DNA of 64,000 bases from Neoaquamicrobium sediminum (GCF_013240295.1 NZ_JABETK010000001.1:1426001-1490000); one strand, 5' to 3'. Counted from the first letter of the stretch, positions 21,440 through 31,178 are shown. The notes: a model not told the origin generated them from the letters alone. Program-made: numbers and translations.

Positions 21440-24112
21440 CTACGCGGCTTTCGGATTGCCGAACAGCGTGCCGCCGCGGCGGCGCTGGGTGAAGACGACC
21501 AGCCCGAAGAGCAGCAGCGCGGGAATGTAGAAGATCTCGCGCGGCATCCGCTCGGTGGTCACTTCGATGGCAGTGATCTGAACCGGACGTTCCGGATCGT
21601 AGAAATCCAGGTTCGACAGGGTGCGGCCGGCAAGGCTGTTCATGTCCATCGGCTCGTCGAGGATCGCCTTGTCATCCTGGACGGTGACATTCATGCCCAT
21701 GGCGTTCTCGAAACGAGCCTCGCCGCTTTCGCCCTGGGGTCCGAGGTCGAACGCCATCGTCCGCTCGACCAGGGTGTCGGGATTGTCGAAGTCGGGGCCG
21801 GTGATGACGAGACGGGCCTGGGCACCGTCGGGCTCACCTTCCATCACCTCGAACAGGCGCGTTGGCTCTACCTGCTCGTAGGGCGGCTGCACGAGGTCGA
21901 GGAAGAAGCCCGGCCGCAGCAGCATGAAGGTGACGAGCAGAAGTGCTGCCGATTCCCAGAGGCGCGAGCGGGCCATGAAGAAGCCCTGCGTGGCGGCTGC
22001 AAATATCAGCATCGCAAGGGTTGCCTGGATAACCACCCAGATCGCCCCTGCCCAGCTCACATCTATCAGCAGCAGATCGGTGTTGAAGACGAAGATGAAC
22101 GGCAACAGCACGGTGCGCAGCGAATAGAAGAACGCGGTGAAGCCCGTCTTGATGGGATCACCACCGGAAACCGCCGCCGCCGCGAAGGAGGCAAGCCCCA
22201 CCGGTGGTGTGACGTCGGCCATGATGCCGAAATAGAAGACGAACATGTGGGCCGCGATCAGCGGGATGAGGACGCCGTTAGCGGCGCCCAGCTCCACGAT
22301 CACCGGCGCCATCAGCGAAGAGACGACGATGTAGTTCGCCGTGGTCGGCAGGCCCATGCCCAGGATCAGGCTAATGATCGCGGTGAAGACGAGGATCAGG
22401 AAGATGTTGCCGCCGGAGAGAAATTCGACGAACTCCGCCATCACCTGCCCGATGCCGGTCAGCGTGACCGTGCCGACGATGATGCCGGCGGCGGCCGTTG
22501 CGCAGGCGATGCCGATCATGTTGCGCGCACCGGAAATCATGCCGACGATGAGATCGTCGAAGCCTTCGCGCATCGCGGCGCTGGTCTCAGCGCTTTGCAT
22601 GCCCCTGAACATGGCCTTCAACGGCTTCTGGGTGAGCATGATGATGATCAGCAGGATGACCGCATAGAAGGCCGACAGCCCCGGCGAACGGCGCTCGATC
22701 ATCAGGAACCAGACAAGCACGAACAGCGGCAGCAGATAATGCAGCCCCGTCTTGATCACCTCGGACGCGATCGGCAGCTCCACCACGGGCGCATTGGGAT
22801 CGTCGAGTTCAAGATCGGGCTGCTTGGCGGCATACCAGATCAGCAACACATAGGCCGCCAGCAGGGCAAGCAGCAGCACCGGCGCGGAAATTGCCGGCAG
22901 AAGCCATTTCACCATGTTGATCGCGTAGTAGATCGCGCCTGCCAGGATGACGATCGACAGGGTCACCAGGCCTGCACGCAGCAGTGCGATCCTGGCCGGG
23001 TGCTGCACCCGCTTGGGCAGCGAGGGCATGTCGTTCTTCACCGCCTCGAGATGCACGAGGTAGAGCAGAGCGATGTAAGAGACCACCGCCGGCAGGAAAG
23101 CGTGCTTGATGACCTGCAGGTAGGAAATGCCGACATATTCGACCATCAGGAACGCGGCCGCGCCCATGACCGGTGGCATGATCTGACCGTTGACCGAACT
23201 TGCGACTTCGACCGACCCGGCCTTTTCGGCGGAGAAGCCCACCCGCTTCATCAGCGGGATCGTGAAGGTGCCGGTCGTCACCACGTTGGCAATCGAGGAG
23301 CCGGAGATCAGACCGGTCATCATCGAGGCCAGCACGGCCGCCTTGGCAGGGCCGCCCTTGAGGTGCCCCAGCAGCGCGAAAGCGAGCTTGATGAAGAAGT
23401 TGCCGGCGCCTGCGCGGTCGAGCATCGACCCGAACAGCACGAACAGGAAAACAAAGGCCGTCGAAACACCCAGCGCAACACCGAAGACGCCACCGGTCGA
23501 CAGCCACATCTGGTCCATGGCGCGCGCGAACGATGCGCCACCCCAGCGGATGATGTCAGGCACGAAGGTCGACGAACCGAAGAATACATAGGCCAGGAAG
23601 ACCAGTGCGACGATCACCAGCGGCGGGCCGAGGGCTCGTCGTGTCGCCTCGAGCAGGAGAACCATGCCGAGCCCGGCGGCAACAAGGTCCTGCGTGATCG
23701 GCAGGCCTGGGCGCTGGGCAAGGTCACGGTAGAAGATGAAGATGTAGAGCGCGCAGAAGGCAGCCAGAATGCCCAGAACCCAGTCGAGCAGAGGGATTCG
23801 GTCGCGCGGACTGCTGGACAGGGCCGGAAAGGCCATGAAGGCGAGGAATACGCCGAATGCCAAGTGGATGGAGCGCGTCTGCGTGTCGTTGAAGACGAGT
23901 TGCAGACCGGTCATGCGAGACAGCATGAAGGGCAGCGGCGAAGCGATGTAAAGCTGGAACAGCGACCAGCACAGCGCAACACCTGCGATCACCAGACCGG
24001 CCGTGCCGACCGGATTGCGCGCGCCGGTATCACTCGATGCCACGAGATCCTGAAGTTCGTCGTCGGTCATGGCCGTTGTTGCCTTGCCGGCAGTCTTCGG
24101 ATCGTTCGCCAT
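21440..24112 (-). CDS. TRAP transporter fused permease with C-terminal DUF3394-like domain
   Basis: An 890-residue inner-membrane protein in which the small (4-TM) and large (12-TM) TRAP subunits are fused, as in TAXI-type systems. Signature segments include MTGLISGSSIANVVTTGTF, GQIMPPVMGAAAFLMVEY, ILGMGLPTTANYIVVSSL and ADVTPPVGLASFAAAAVSGG. After the membrane part, about residues 745-860 form a soluble domain bounded by another hydrophobic segment; this matches the DUF3394 extension known on some TRAP permeases. It lies downstream of its TAXI receptor gene with a hairpin between them and upstream of a Usp gene. The substrate is unknown; the aminotransferase and BKACE genes upstream suggest an amino or keto acid. 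Confidence 0.9.
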   Translation of the reverse strand: MANDPKTAGKATTAMTDDELQDLVASSDTGARNPVGTAGLVIAGVALCWSLFQLYIASPLPFMLSRMTGLQLVFNDTQTRSIHLAFGVFLAFMAFPALSSSPRDRIPLLDWVLGILAAFCALYIFIFYRDLAQRPGLPITQDLVAAGLGMVLLLEATRRALGPPLVIVALVFLAYVFFGSSTFVPDIIRWGGASFARAMDQMWLSTGGVFGVALGVSTAFVFLFVLFGSMLDRAGAGNFFIKLAFALLGHLKGGPAKAAVLASMMTGLISGSSIANVVTTGTFTIPLMKRVGFSAEKAGSVEVASSVNGQIMPPVMGAAAFLMVEYVGISYLQVIKHAFLPAVVSYIALLYLVHLEAVKNDMPSLPKRVQHPARIALLRAGLVTLSIVILAGAIYYAINMVKWLLPAISAPVLLLALLAAYVLLIWYAAKQPDLELDDPNAPVVELPIASEVIKTGLHYLLPLFVLVWFLMIERRSPGLSAFYAVILLIIIMLTQKPLKAMFRGMQSAETSAAMREGFDDLIVGMISGARNMIGIACATAAAGIIVGTVTLTGIGQVMAEFVEFLSGGNIFLILVFTAIISLILGMGLPTTANYIVVSSLMAPVIVELGAANGVLIPLIAAHMFVFYFGIMADVTPPVGLASFAAAAVSGGDPIKTGFTAFFYSLRTVLLPFIFVFNTDLLLIDVSWAGAIWVVIQATLAMLIFAAATQGFFMARSRLWESAALLLVTFMLLRPGFFLDLVQPPYEQVEPTRLFEVMEGEPDGAQARLVITGPDFDNPDTLVERTMAFDLGPQGESGEARFENAMGMNVTVQDDKAILDEPMDMNSLAGRTLSNLDFYDPERPVQITAIEVTTERMPREIFYIPALLLFGLVVFTQRRRGGTLFGNPKAA

Positions 24113-24165
24113 CTGGGTCCCCTCCTGACGCGCACATTGCCCTAATGGGCCATGTTGATCGAAAA

Positions 24166-24192
24166 CGGGGCGCCCGGCAATCGGACGCCCCG
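24166..24192 (-). terminator. Hairpin between TAXI receptor and TRAP permease genes
   Basis: CGGGGCG and CGCCCCG form a 7-pair stem with additional CCG/CGG pairing inside the loop. Read on the minus strand it is followed by TTTT, so it can act as a partial terminator. It would keep receptor expression above permease expression. Confidence 0.6.
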
Positions 24193-24203
24193 AATTTCTG
24201 GTT

Positions 24204-25184
24204 TTACTGGAGCCAGCCCTTCTCCTTGTAGTACTTCTCGGCGCCCGGATGGACCGGCGCGGAGTTGCCCTGGCCGACCATGTCTTCCGGCGTCAGGTTG
24301 GCAAGCGCCGGATGCAGGCTCTTGAAGTTGTCGAAGTCGTCGAAGACGGCTTTGACGAACTGATAGACGACTTCGTCGTCGACGGTAGCCGAGGTCACGA
24401 CCGTGGCGCCGACACCGAAGGTATTCACGTCATTGTCGGTGCCGCGATACATGCCACCGGGGATCACAGCCTTGAAGTAGTACGGATTGTCCGTGACCAG
24501 CTTTTCGACGGCCTCCCCCTCGACCGGAACGATCACGCTGTCGCAAGTCGTTGTGGCTTCCTGGATAGCGCCCGCCGGATGACCGACCGTGTAGGCGAAG
24601 GCGTCGATGTTGTTGTCGCAGAGCGCGGAGCTCTGTTCGGCCGGTGCCAGCTCGGCGGCGAGCGCGAAGTCGGCGTTGGTCCAGCCCTTCTCTGCGATCA
24701 GCAGGTCCATCAACGCACGCTGGCCGGAGCCGGGATTGCCGATGTTGACACGCTTGCCCTTGAGGTCGTCGAAGCCGGCCACGCCTGCTTCGGAGCGTGC
24801 CACGACGGTCAGCGGCTCGGCGTGAAGCGAGAACACCGAACGCAGGTCTTCGTGCGCGCCACCCTCGGCAAAGTTCGCCTCGCCATTGAACGCGTTGTAC
24901 TGCACGTCCGACTGCACGACGCCGAACTCGAGGTCGCCGCCCTTGATCGCGTTGACGTTGAAGACCGAACCGCCAGTCGATTCGACCGAGCAGCGGATGC
25001 CGTGTTCGCGGCGGGTCTGGTTCATCAGGCGGCAGATCGCGCCGCCGACCGGGTAGTAGACGCCGGTGACTCCGCCGGTGCCGACGGAGATGAACTGCTG
25101 CTCCTGCGCAACGGCGCTACCGGCGGCCAGCGAGCCGCCCATTGCCATCGCCAGGCCGAGGCCGATCAGGTTTCTGGGTTTCAT
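24204..25184 (-). CDS. TAXI-family TRAP transporter substrate-binding protein
   Basis: Periplasmic receptor of 326 residues from the ATG at 25184, preceded by AGGAG. The signal peptide [26 protein letters not shown] is followed by [21 protein letters not shown], the hallmark of TAXI receptors (glutamate/aromatic/keto-acid class). Later blocks include [16 protein letters not shown] and [13 protein letters not shown]. It delivers ligand to the fused permease encoded just downstream. The genes upstream encode an aminotransferase and a beta-keto acid cleavage enzyme, so its ligand is probably a precursor for them. Confidence 0.9.
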   Translation of the reverse strand: MKPRNLIGLGLAMAMGGSLAAGSAVAQEQQFISVGTGGVTGVYYPVGGAICRLMNQTRREHGIRCSVESTGGSVFNVNAIKGGDLEFGVVQSDVQYNAFNGEANFAEGGAHEDLRSVFSLHAEPLTVVARSEAGVAGFDDLKGKRVNIGNPGSGQRALMDLLIAEKGWTNADFALAAELAPAEQSSALCDNNIDAFAYTVGHPAGAIQEATTTCDSVIVPVEGEAVEKLVTDNPYYFKAVIPGGMYRGTDNDVNTFGVGATVVTSATVDDEVVYQFVKAVFDDFDNFKSLHPALANLTPEDMVGQGNSAPVHPGAEKYYKEKGWLQ

Positions 25185-25273
25185 ATTTGCGTCTCCTTGC
25201 TCCTTGCACGTTCCCCTTAGCGGGTTGGTTGATATAACCCGGATCCCTCCGTGCGCGAGGGTCGGTTGTTCGG

Positions 25274-26125
25274 TCACCCGGAGGCTGCCGAAATCTCGCT
25301 GACGGCCGATGCGGGTACTCGCCAAAGCCTGCGCAAATCCGCGGCCTTTGCAACCCCACGATCGCAATCTCCTGCCTTCGCCACCGTCGCAGCGACGATT
25401 GCGGCGTTATCCGACGCCAATGACCCATCGGGCAACCAGAGATTGTTCTCGAAACCGACACGGGCGTGCCCGCCTGCGCGCGCCGCGCGCGCCATGAATT
25501 CCGTCTCGCGGGGCCCGAAGGCGCACAGCATCCACTGATGCCGATCGATGCCGGCGGAAAGGAACGCGGCGAGCTCGCCATCCGTGGCGCCCTGTTCGGT
25601 GTACCGGCCGAGCACCGCGAGCACTGCAAGCGGCCCATCCGGCAGCAGACCGCGCGCGGCAAGCGCGTCAAGGCGCGCCAGTTCGGCCGCCTCGTAGATG
25701 ATGATCTGATGCAGTGTGCCGGTTTTCTCCATACGCTCGAAGAGCGAGGCGGCCAGGCGCTCGTCACCGTTTTCGGGCAGGATTTCGCGCAGTGCGATCG
25801 ATACGGATTCCGGCTGCAACGCGTCGATGACTGCAACCTGCTCGTCAGGTGTATAGCGTCCGACAGCTTCGGTGGTGACCTGCACGACCAGATCGTTCCC
25901 GACGGCCTTGCGCACGGCTGCGACTGCCTCGCGATAAAGCGCCGCGTCGAGCGTGTGCGCTCCGGTGCCGTCGCGCACATGAAGATGAATCATCGCCGCA
26001 CCGGCGGCCAGCGCCTCTGCCGCATCGCGCGCGATCTCGTCCGCCGTCATCGGCAGGCGCGGATGATCGGCTTTTGTGCGCCGCGCGCCGTTCGGTGCGA
26101 CGGCAACAGCGAAAGGATGGGACAT
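25274..26125 (-). CDS. BKACE (DUF849) beta-keto acid cleavage enzyme
   Basis: A 283-residue TIM-barrel enzyme of the family of 3-keto-5-aminohexanoate cleavage enzyme. [13 protein letters not shown] at the start and [15 protein letters not shown] around residue 46 (two metal-binding histidines plus arginine) are diagnostic; [12 protein letters not shown] near residue 225 is the late conserved block. BKACEs condense a beta-keto acid with acetyl-CoA to give acetoacetate and a shorter or modified acyl-CoA. Its start overlaps the aminotransferase stop by TGATG, so the keto acid is likely made by that enzyme. The exact substrate cannot be read. Confidence 0.88.
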   Translation of the reverse strand: MSHPFAVAVAPNGARRTKADHPRLPMTADEIARDAAEALAAGAAMIHLHVRDGTGAHTLDAALYREAVAAVRKAVGNDLVVQVTTEAVGRYTPDEQVAVIDALQPESVSIALREILPENGDERLAASLFERMEKTGTLHQIIIYEAAELARLDALAARGLLPDGPLAVLAVLGRYTEQGATDGELAAFLSAGIDRHQWMLCAFGPRETEFMARAARAGGHARVGFENNLWLPDGSLASDNAAIVAATVAKAGDCDRGVAKAADLRRLWRVPASAVSEISAASG

Positions 26126-27477
26126 CAGGAGCCGATTCCGGCAGCAGTGGCCGCCGCGGCGACTGCCCGCTGGAGCTTCTCGACGATCATGCCGACATGA
26201 TCCTCGCCGATGATGAATGGCGGGGCGACCAGAACATGATCGCCGGCCTTGCCGTCGACCGTTCCCCCAGCCGGATAGACCATCAATCCTTCCTCCATCG
26301 CGGCAGCCTTGATGCGCGCATGCAAGCGCAGGGCGGGATCAAAAGGCTTCTTCGTCTCGCGATCTTCGACCAGTTCGACGCCGATGAACAGGCCACGGCC
26401 GCGAATATCGCCAATACGAGGATGGCTTGCGAACGCCTCGCCGAGACGCTCTTTCAATCTCGCGCCCATGAGGCGGCAGTTTTCAAGGAGCCCGTCTTCC
26501 TCGATGACACGCTGGACGGCCAGCGCGCCTGCGGCTGCCGTCGCGTGGCCGATATAGGTGAAGCCGTGCTGGAACGCCCCCGAGCCGCCGGTGATCGTTT
26601 CGAAGATGCGCTCGGAGAGGATCGTCGCACCGATGGGCTGATAGCCGGCTCCAAGCCCCTTGGCACAGGTGAGAATGTCGGGCGCGATGCCGTCCTGCTC
26701 GCAGCCGTAGAGCGTGCCGGTGCGACCCATGCCGCTCATGACTTCATCGAGGATCAGCAGGACGCCATAGCGGTCGCATATCTCGCGGATTCGACGGAAG
26801 TAGCCCGGCGCCGGGGGCACGGCTCCCGCGGTCGCGCCCACGACTGTTTCGGCAATGAAGGCGATAACGGTTTCCGGCCCGAGCCTGAGGATTTCGACCT
26901 CCAGCTCGTCGGCGGCGCGGATGCCGTATTCCTCCGATGTCTCGTCCGATCGACGGTTGCGGTATTCGAAACAGGGCGCGATATGGCTGGCCGGCAGAAG
27001 GATCGGCTCGTAGATCGCGCGCCGTCCCGCATTGCCACCCACCGAGAGCGCCGCAATGGTGTTGCCGTGATAGCTCTGGCGACGCGCGATGAAGTGCCGC
27101 CGGCCTGTCTCACCGCGTTCGAAGAAATATTGCCGCGCGAGCTTCATCGCCGTCTCGTTGGCCTCGGAGCCGCCCGAGACGAAATAGACATGGCCGAGCC
27201 CTTCCGGCGCGCGTTTGATCAGATGATCGGCAAGCGCCTCCGCCGGCTCGTTGGTGAAGAAGCCGGTGTGTGCGTAGGGCAGGCGGTCGAGCTGCGCCTT
27301 GATCGCGTCAATCACGCGACGCTTGCTGTGTCCGAGGCAAGACACGGCCGCGCCGCCGGAAGCGTCCAGATAGCGCTTGCCAGCGCTGTCGATGACGAAT
27401 GGTCCATCGCCGCTCATGGCGACGGGCAAGTCGCGGGATGGTTCACGATGCAGGATGCGGGTGTGGTTCGCGCTCAT
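26125..27477 (-). CDS. Class III (omega-amino acid type) aminotransferase
   Basis: PLP enzyme of 450 residues. FVSGGSEANETAMKLARQY is the phosphate-binding block, LILDEVMSGMGRTGTLYGCEQDGIAPDI carries the PLP-contacting aspartate, and CAKGLGAGYQPIGA contains the Schiff-base lysine. Class III enzymes of this sort use pyruvate or 2-oxoglutarate and act on beta-, gamma- or omega-amino groups. Placed between an RpiR regulator and a BKACE, it probably turns an imported amino acid into the beta-keto acid that BKACE cleaves; this is inference. Confidence 0.87.
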   Translation of the reverse strand: MSANHTRILHREPSRDLPVAMSGDGPFVIDSAGKRYLDASGGAAVSCLGHSKRRVIDAIKAQLDRLPYAHTGFFTNEPAEALADHLIKRAPEGLGHVYFVSGGSEANETAMKLARQYFFERGETGRRHFIARRQSYHGNTIAALSVGGNAGRRAIYEPILLPASHIAPCFEYRNRRSDETSEEYGIRAADELEVEILRLGPETVIAFIAETVVGATAGAVPPAPGYFRRIREICDRYGVLLILDEVMSGMGRTGTLYGCEQDGIAPDILTCAKGLGAGYQPIGATILSERIFETITGGSGAFQHGFTYIGHATAAAGALAVQRVIEEDGLLENCRLMGARLKERLGEAFASHPRIGDIRGRGLFIGVELVEDRETKKPFDPALRLHARIKAAAMEEGLMVYPAGGTVDGKAGDHVLVAPPFIIGEDHVGMIVEKLQRAVAAAATAAGIGS

Positions 27478-28361
27478 GGCTTAGGCTCTTCTGGCAGATA
27501 GGCGGAGATGGCTTCGAAGGTGGCCTCGCGGCGGCGCAGCGCGTCCAGCGCGCCATCACCGGCGCGCGCCAGCACCAGTATGGCCAACGCCTGGGCGGCA
27601 GCGATCGGTCCGATGGGCGAGGCGATGTGGGCCGGGCTTTCGTTTGCCGCGACAAGCGTGACGTCGGCAAGCCGGGCAATCGGGCTCAGCGGACCGTCGG
27701 TGATGGTGACGACGCGGACGCCCGAGTTCCGTGCATGGCGCGCAACATCGACGGTCTCGCGGCTGTAGGGCGCGACCGAGACCACCACCAGACAATCGTT
27801 CTCGCGCAGATGATGCAGCTCGTCGAGCGGAGCGCTTCCGATGCCAGTCATCAGCCGCACATGCGGCATGAACAGCGACAGCGAGTAGTGCAGGCTGAAG
27901 GCGACGGGGAAGCAGCTTCTGATGCCGGCGATTGCCACCGCGGGCGCGGCGACCAGCATGTCGGCGGCCTGGACAAGGCTGCGTCGCGCCTGCGAAGCGA
28001 GCGCACGGGAAACGTTGTCCCCCTCGGCCTCGGCCATCGCGTCGAGCAACAGGTCTTCTGCGCCCGGCCCCCTCGATCCGCTGATGACGCGGTCGGCACG
28101 ATCCGAGAACGCACCCTGCCTGCCTGCGGTGAGCCATGCGCGATGGGCTGCCTGAAACGCGTCCCAATTGTCGATGTCGAGCGCCTGCATCAGACGGGTC
28201 ATCGATGTCGGCGAGACGCCTGCCTGCCGCGACAGCGTTCGCAGCGAATGCAGGGCGACATCCTGCGGGTTCTCTCGGACGAAACGGGCGGCGCGACGAA
28301 GCTGCGGCGAGAATGCGCCGTAACGGGCTTCGATACGCTGCCAAATTTCCTGAAGGCTCAC
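27474..28361 (-). CDS. RpiR/MurR-family transcriptional regulator
   Basis: A 295-residue regulator with an N-terminal helix-turn-helix (LRTLSRQAGVSPTSMTRLMQALDI) and a C-terminal SIS domain (VAIAGIRSCFPVAFSLHYSL to VVVSVAPYSRETVDVARHA). SIS domains normally bind phosphosugars, but RpiR proteins next to aminotransferases and BKACE genes occur in amino-acid catabolic loci. Its stop overlaps the aminotransferase start by ATGA, so it is the first gene of the module. A repeated GAAAC-TTGT motif in the upstream gap is a possible binding site. Confidence 0.87.
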   Translation of the reverse strand: MSLQEIWQRIEARYGAFSPQLRRAARFVRENPQDVALHSLRTLSRQAGVSPTSMTRLMQALDIDNWDAFQAAHRAWLTAGRQGAFSDRADRVISGSRGPGAEDLLLDAMAEAEGDNVSRALASQARRSLVQAADMLVAAPAVAIAGIRSCFPVAFSLHYSLSLFMPHVRLMTGIGSAPLDELHHLRENDCLVVVSVAPYSRETVDVARHARNSGVRVVTITDGPLSPIARLADVTLVAANESPAHIASPIGPIAAAQALAILVLARAGDGALDALRRREATFEAISAYLPEEPKP

Positions 28362-28377
28362 GACGCTTCCGCCCTAC

Positions 28378-28420
28378 GAAACACTTGTCACGCAGTAAAG
28401 CTGGAATGAAACGTTTGTGT
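28378..28420. promoter_or_regulatory. Direct repeats upstream of rpiR
   Basis: GAAACACTTGTCA (28378-28390) and GAAACGTTTGTGT (28408-28420) are related 13-mers whose starts are 30 bases apart, in the 72-base gap between the MFS and rpiR genes. Their spacing of about three helical turns suits a dimeric regulator. The second copy contains the palindrome AAACGTTT. Confidence 0.35.
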
Positions 28421-28433
28421 CAATCAGATTCCG

Positions 28434-29666
28434 TCAGGCCGGAACTGGGCGCGGTCGGCTGCTGCGAAGCAGGATCAGCACCATGATCGAGATGTTCATG
28501 ACGTTCCAGCCGATCCCGTTCCAGAAGGCGGCCGCGTAGGAACCGGTGAGGTCGTAGATCCAGCCTGAAAGCCAGCCGCCTAGCGCCATGCCGGCGATCG
28601 TCGCCATGATGACAACGCCAACGCGCTGTCCGGCTTCGCGTGCCGGCAGATATTCGCGCACGATCATGGCGTAGCTCGGCACGATGCCGCCTTGCGACAA
28701 GCCGAAGACCATGGACACGATATAGAGCGAGACCAGGCCGTCGAACGGCACATAGGCGAACAGCGCCAGGCATTGCAGTACGGAGCCGATCAGCAGCGTC
28801 TTTACGCCGCCGATATAGTCCGCCAGGAAACCGGAGACGAGCCGGCTCGCGATGCCGCCGACCAGCATAAGCGACAGCATCTCCGATCCGCGCGCGACGC
28901 CGTAGCCAAGGTCGACGCAGTAGGCGACGATGTGAACCTGCGGCATGGACATCGCCACGCAGCAGCCCACGCCGGCAAGGCACAGCAGCAATTGCAATGC
29001 GCGCGGCGAGAGATCGATGGAGCGCTTATGCGCCACGCCTGTGGCAGCGACTGACTCCGGCTCGGCATAGGGCGCGCGGCGGCGCAGCAACTGCGCCAGC
29101 GGTACCATCGTCACCAAACAGAAGATGCCGATCGCGATATAGGTGAAACGCCAGCCCTCGGTGGGCAGCGTAAACTGCATCACCAGCGGCCAGATCGCGC
29201 CGGCAAAATAGTTGCCGCTCGCGGCGGCGGCGACAGCAACGCCGCGACGACGGTCGAACCAGTGCGAGAGATCGGCGATGAGCGGGCCGAAGGTGGCGGA
29301 CGCCCCGAACCCAATCAGTGCCTGCAGCAGCGCGAACAGCCAGATGGAGGGTGCGATGGCTGCCAGCACGTAACCTGCAAGGAGCGAGCCGGCCGCAACC
29401 ATCATCGGCAGCAGGATGCCGGCCCGATCGACGAACCTGCCGATCATGACGTTGCCGAAGGCGAAGCCGATCATGGTGGCGGTGTAGGGCAGCGAGGCGA
29501 CGCCACGATCGACGCCGAATTCCGCCTGCACCGCCGGCAAGACGACGATGACCGACCACATGCCGACACTGCCGATCGTGGCGATCAGCACCGAGACGAG
29601 CAGCCTCGTCCAGGCATAGCGGCCGTCTATGTCGGCCCGAGCCTTCGCGTTCGCCGCGGCATCCAT
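28434..29666 (-). CDS. Major facilitator superfamily transporter
   Basis: Polytopic inner-membrane protein of about 410 residues with 12 predicted hydrophobic segments; the inter-helix motif after TM2 (GRFVDRAGI) and DRRRGVAVAAAASGNY fit MFS antiporters of the monocarboxylate/oxalate-formate type. I take MDAAANAKARAD at 29666 as the start, with an upstream purine-rich sequence; in-frame ATGs further up (to 29771) are possible. It precedes rpiR on the same strand with a 72-base gap. Its substrate is unknown and its link to the aminotransferase-BKACE module is only positional. Confidence 0.8.
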   Translation of the reverse strand: MDAAANAKARADIDGRYAWTRLLVSVLIATIGSVGMWSVIVVLPAVQAEFGVDRGVASLPYTATMIGFAFGNVMIGRFVDRAGILLPMMVAAGSLLAGYVLAAIAPSIWLFALLQALIGFGASATFGPLIADLSHWFDRRRGVAVAAAASGNYFAGAIWPLVMQFTLPTEGWRFTYIAIGIFCLVTMVPLAQLLRRRAPYAEPESVAATGVAHKRSIDLSPRALQLLLCLAGVGCCVAMSMPQVHIVAYCVDLGYGVARGSEMLSLMLVGGIASRLVSGFLADYIGGVKTLLIGSVLQCLALFAYVPFDGLVSLYIVSMVFGLSQGGIVPSYAMIVREYLPAREAGQRVGVVIMATIAGMALGGWLSGWIYDLTGSYAAAFWNGIGWNVMNISIMVLILLRSSRPRPVPA

Positions 29667-29827
29667 TGCGTTTCCGATCCCTTTCGGCGGCGGTCCCGCC
29701 ATCATGTTTTCAATGGCAGCATCGTCGCTTCGGGCCGCGGGCCAAAGCGCCACGGGCAAGACATCGACCATTCCAGACAGTTCAGGTCGGCGTGATGAAA
29801 ACTGCTATCAGATGAGCCATTGCGGGT

Positions 29828-30394
29828 TCAGGCCCAGTCGCCGCCGTCCTTCCACTTGATCGAGCAGCCTACAGAGGCGACCTGCTCGCGCGGTCCCTCG
29901 CCCGTCTGCGCGATCTTGACCATCGCTTCGTAGAGATCGCGGCGAAGGTCGGCCGGCCCCTGCTCGCGGCGCGAGGCATCGAGCCGGCCGCGATATTGAA
30001 GGCGCATGTCCGCGTTGAAGCCGAAGAAGTCCGGCGTGCATGCGGCGCCATAGGCCCGTGCAATCGACTGGTCCTCATCGTGGAGGTAGGGGAAGGCCAT
30101 GCCGTGCTGGCGCGAGAACGCCTTCATGTTCTCGAATGAGTCTTCCGGATAGGCGTCGGCGTCGTTGGAGTTGATCGCGACGAAACCGATGCCGTGGGCG
30201 CTCAGGTCTCGCGCATCGCGCACGATGCGGTCGATCACCGCCTTCACATAGGGGCAGTGGTTGCAGATGAAGGCCACGACGAGGCCGCCGGGGCCGACAT
30301 GCTCGGAAAGCTGATGCTCGTTACCATCCACACCGGGAAGGATCGCGTCGATCCCCTTCCAGCCAAAATCGCAAACGGGCGGAACCGCCGCCAT
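29828..30394 (-). CDS. Thioredoxin-fold (AhpC/TSA-like redoxin) protein
   Basis: A 188-residue cytosolic thioredoxin-fold protein. The active-site region reads VAFICNHCPYVKAV, a CxxC-type motif (CNHC) followed by the cis-proline-side segment CTPDFFGFN. This family is widespread in bacteria and is thought to act as a thiol reductase or peroxiredoxin-like protein; the substrate is not known. I chose the ATG at 30394 because a GGAGG sits six bases before it, whereas it directly abuts the ATG at 30400. Confidence 0.8.
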   Translation of the reverse strand: MAAVPPVCDFGWKGIDAILPGVDGNEHQLSEHVGPGGLVVAFICNHCPYVKAVIDRIVRDARDLSAHGIGFVAINSNDADAYPEDSFENMKAFSRQHGMAFPYLHDEDQSIARAYGAACTPDFFGFNADMRLQYRGRLDASRREQGPADLRRDLYEAMVKIAQTGEGPREQVASVGCSIKWKDGGDWA

Positions 30395-30483
30395 GTTCAT
30401 CCTCCATCGTCGGTGCATCGACGCCCATCATAGACATGTTTGGCTGCACCCGCGAAGTCCGGCGGCTCAATCGGAAAAAGCAT

Positions 30484-30513
30484 CGGCCCGCCGCTCGGGA
30501 AAGCGGCGGGCCG
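30484..30513 (-). terminator. Rho-independent terminator of the DUF892 gene
   Basis: CGGCCCGCCGCT and AGCGGCGGGCCG form a perfect 12-pair stem with a 6-base loop. On the minus strand it is followed by TGCTTTTTCC. It lies about 60 bases past the stop of the DUF892 gene. Confidence 0.8.
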
Positions 30514-30574
30514 GAAAGCCGGCTGCCAGGCGAGGGGAACCCGGCTGCGGCGTACTACTCGTGGACCCTGGGGT

Positions 30575-31081
30575 CTATTCGGCAGCCTTGAGGTTGACCC
30601 GACTCTCAGCCAACTTCGTCAGCTTTTCGTCAGTTGCCTTTTCCTCGTCGAGGTTCTTCTGAAGGACGGCGGCGCAGTCGTTGCGTCCCAGTTCCTTCGC
30701 CCATGCGACAAGCGTGCCGTAGCGCGTCATTTCATAGTGCTCGACGGCCTGAGCGGCGGCGATCAGCGCGGCGTCGAGCACGCGGTCGTCGTCGACCTCA
30801 CCAGCGACTTCGTCCGCTTCCTTCAGGATGCCATCGATAGCCGGGCAGTTTACCGCCTTGGCCTCGACCCCATGCATCTTGAACACCTGCTCCACCCTTT
30901 CGATATGGCCTTCCGTCTCAGCCATGTGCTTCTCGAAGCCCTTGCGGAGTTCGGCGCTCGTCGCCTTGTCGATCATCTTGGGAAGGTTCTTCAGTAACTG
31001 CTTTTCCGCATAGTAGATGTCGCGGAGCGTGTGGACGAAGAGGTCGTCCATCGTTTTGATGTCCTTGGAAAAAATGCCCAT
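30575..31081 (-). CDS. YciE/YciF-type ferritin-like DUF892 protein
   Basis: A 168-residue four-helix protein of the DUF892 family. LRDIYYAEKQLLKNLPKM carries the first metal-site residues and HMAETEGHIERVEQVF and AVEHYEMTRYGTLVAWA the others. Family members are induced by osmotic, oxidative and stationary-phase stress; the function is not settled. The upstream region contains an EcfG-type promoter, which fits a general-stress gene, and a strong terminator follows. It is monocistronic. Confidence 0.88.
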   Translation of the reverse strand: MGIFSKDIKTMDDLFVHTLRDIYYAEKQLLKNLPKMIDKATSAELRKGFEKHMAETEGHIERVEQVFKMHGVEAKAVNCPAIDGILKEADEVAGEVDDDRVLDAALIAAAQAVEHYEMTRYGTLVAWAKELGRNDCAAVLQKNLDEEKATDEKLTKLAESRVNLKAAE

Positions 31082-31178
31082 CGTCGTAGCCTTTCTTGCT
31101 TCTTCTTTTTAAGGGGCGGCTGGCTCCCGGCGTTCATTCGATTGACGCCGGGGCCAGTGTCTGTCCGGACATCTCTCC

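Noticed and set aside
21359..24145. Long plus-strand reading frame of about 928 codons
   Set aside because: It is the complement of the TRAP permease gene and has no recognisable domains; its Asp/His/Arg-rich content is typical of a shadow frame.
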